Part shown: positions 63,471 to 64,000 of the stretch, in pieces
Layout: the number at the start of each line of letters is the position of its first letter
Numbering within the stretch: position 1 is the first letter of the stretch
Source of the DNA: Fischerella sp. PCC 9605
GTDB taxonomy: Bacteria; Cyanobacteriota; Cyanobacteriia; Cyanobacteriales; Nostocaceae
DNA: 64,000 nucleotides
Reading direction: 5' to 3'
NCBI RefSeq assembly: GCF_000517105.1
Contig: NZ_KI912148.1
Coordinates: forward strand, 1,606,518 to 1,670,517
The notes under the pieces: model-generated
The model's database searches: none
Told to the model about the DNA's origin: nothing
What the model saw: the letters and a program-made list of their open reading frames with translations, nothing else
Position numbers and translations under genes: made by a program

Positions 63471-64000
63471 GTGAAAAACCGATTGCAAGGAATCAACTTG
63501 TACTTAATTGGTATGATGGGTAGCGGTAAAACGACGCTAGGGCGATTGCTGGCTCCTCAGCTGGGATATGGGTTTGTAGATACTGATAATTTGCTAGAAA
63601 AAGCAGCAGGAAAAACTATCAATCAAGTCTTTGCTGAAGAAGGAGAAGCGGCGTTTCGGCAATTGGAAAGTCAGGTATTAGGAGAAGTTTGTGCTTTTAC
63701 AAAGCTGGTGGTTGCAACTGGTGGGGGAATTGTTCTGCGACGAGAAAACTGGAGTTACTTACATCACGGCTTAATAATTTGGCTAGATGTACCAGTAGAA
63801 ATACTGTACAACCGTTTAGTAGATGATACTACTCGACCACTGCTGCAAGATATCGATCCCGAGGGAAAATTGCGATCGCTCCTCGAACAACGACAACCAC
63901 TTTACGCTCAAGCAGATCTGCGAATCACCGTTAGCGGAGGAGAAACACCAGAACAAATTACCACGCGAGTTCTCGAAGCAATCCCCAGTGTTCTCAAAGA
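63471..64000 (+). CDS. aroK: Shikimate kinase, truncated by the window edge
   Basis: GTG at 63471 opens MKNRLQGINLYLIGMMGSGK, with 176 residues before the edge. Features: P-loop GMMGSGKTTLGRLLAP, DTDNL (shikimate-binding Asp), TGGGIVLRRENW (Gly-rich, substrate-binding), LDVP, and RQPLYAQAD in the lid region. It phosphorylates shikimate in the aromatic amino acid pathway. The usual length is about 170-185, so only a few residues are missing. Confidence 0.9.
   Translation, partial: MKNRLQGINLYLIGMMGSGKTTLGRLLAPQLGYGFVDTDNLLEKAAGKTINQVFAEEGEAAFRQLESQVLGEVCAFTKLVVATGGGIVLRRENWSYLHHGLIIWLDVPVEILYNRLVDDTTRPLLQDIDPEGKLRSLLEQRQPLYAQADLRITVSGGETPEQITTRVLEAIPSVLK

Overview
The window comes from a filamentous, probably heterocyst-forming cyanobacterium (order Nostocales). 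The grounds are very frequent HIP1 octamers (GCGATCGC), an allophycocyanin gene (apcF), a clear hetR, a patX-like gene carrying the RGSGR pentapeptide, glnA with the glutamine synthetase inhibitor gene gifA, a zam-type RNB protein, and long tracts of heptamer-type short repeats between genes. The apcF-glnA-gifA-...-patX-...-hetR order agrees, in mirror orientation, with what I remember of Nostoc sp. PCC 7120. No tRNA, rRNA or CRISPR array was found.

Layout. 1-4 kb: a minus-strand group with a radical SAM enzyme of the MJ0619/tetraether-synthase type, a short ABC permease, a diverged Lgt-like membrane protein and a coiled-coil protein. 4-10 kb: a Gly-rich membrane protein, a GT4 glycosyltransferase, an MFS carrier, a TPR protein and a DUF2237 protein. 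10-15 kb: serC, moaA and rpsD, with two scars resembling IS200/IS605 right ends. 15-16 kb: a RelE/Phd toxin-antitoxin pair and a secreted Cys-rich protein. 17-33 kb is the nitrogen and heterocyst neighbourhood: hetR, an EamA transporter with a long cytoplasmic region, a phosphate transporter, a dehydrogenase, a PIN/HTH pair, methyltransferases, a flavoprotein, patX, gifA, glnA and apcF. 33-36 kb: tlyA and a frameshifted IS110 element whose non-coding flank could hold a bridge RNA. 36-50 kb: a DUF697 GTPase, a histidine kinase, a solitary C5 cytosine methyltransferase, an HD hydrolase, prs, a Ser/Thr kinase, bioD and an M20 amidohydrolase. 50-64 kb: ilvH, mobA, a DUF255 thioredoxin-fold protein, clpP, zam behind a structured leader, ubiX, a LapA-like protein, a STAND NTPase and the start of aroK.

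How the genes fit together. The central set is a nitrogen-status module. Exact GTA-N8-TAC NtcA boxes lie in front of glnA (with a matching -10), in front of gifA (placed as expected for repression), and about 740 bp upstream of hetR, where the box sits 22 nt from a TAAAAT -10. PatX carries the peptide motif that HetR binds, and a TCCGGA (DIF-type) box precedes its gene. The HetR residues reported to contact that peptide are intact. The direct NtcA-type promoter on hetR, the DIF-type promoter on patX and the RGSGR peptide together make this the most interesting part of the window.

Repeats shape the rest. Heptamer tracts (CCCCATC, AACTACT, CAACCAC and similar) fill many gaps and have entered reading frames in the phosphate transporter, the flavoprotein and the C-terminus of UbiX. 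Family and function calls rest on reading motifs by eye and on memory of the families; no database search was run.
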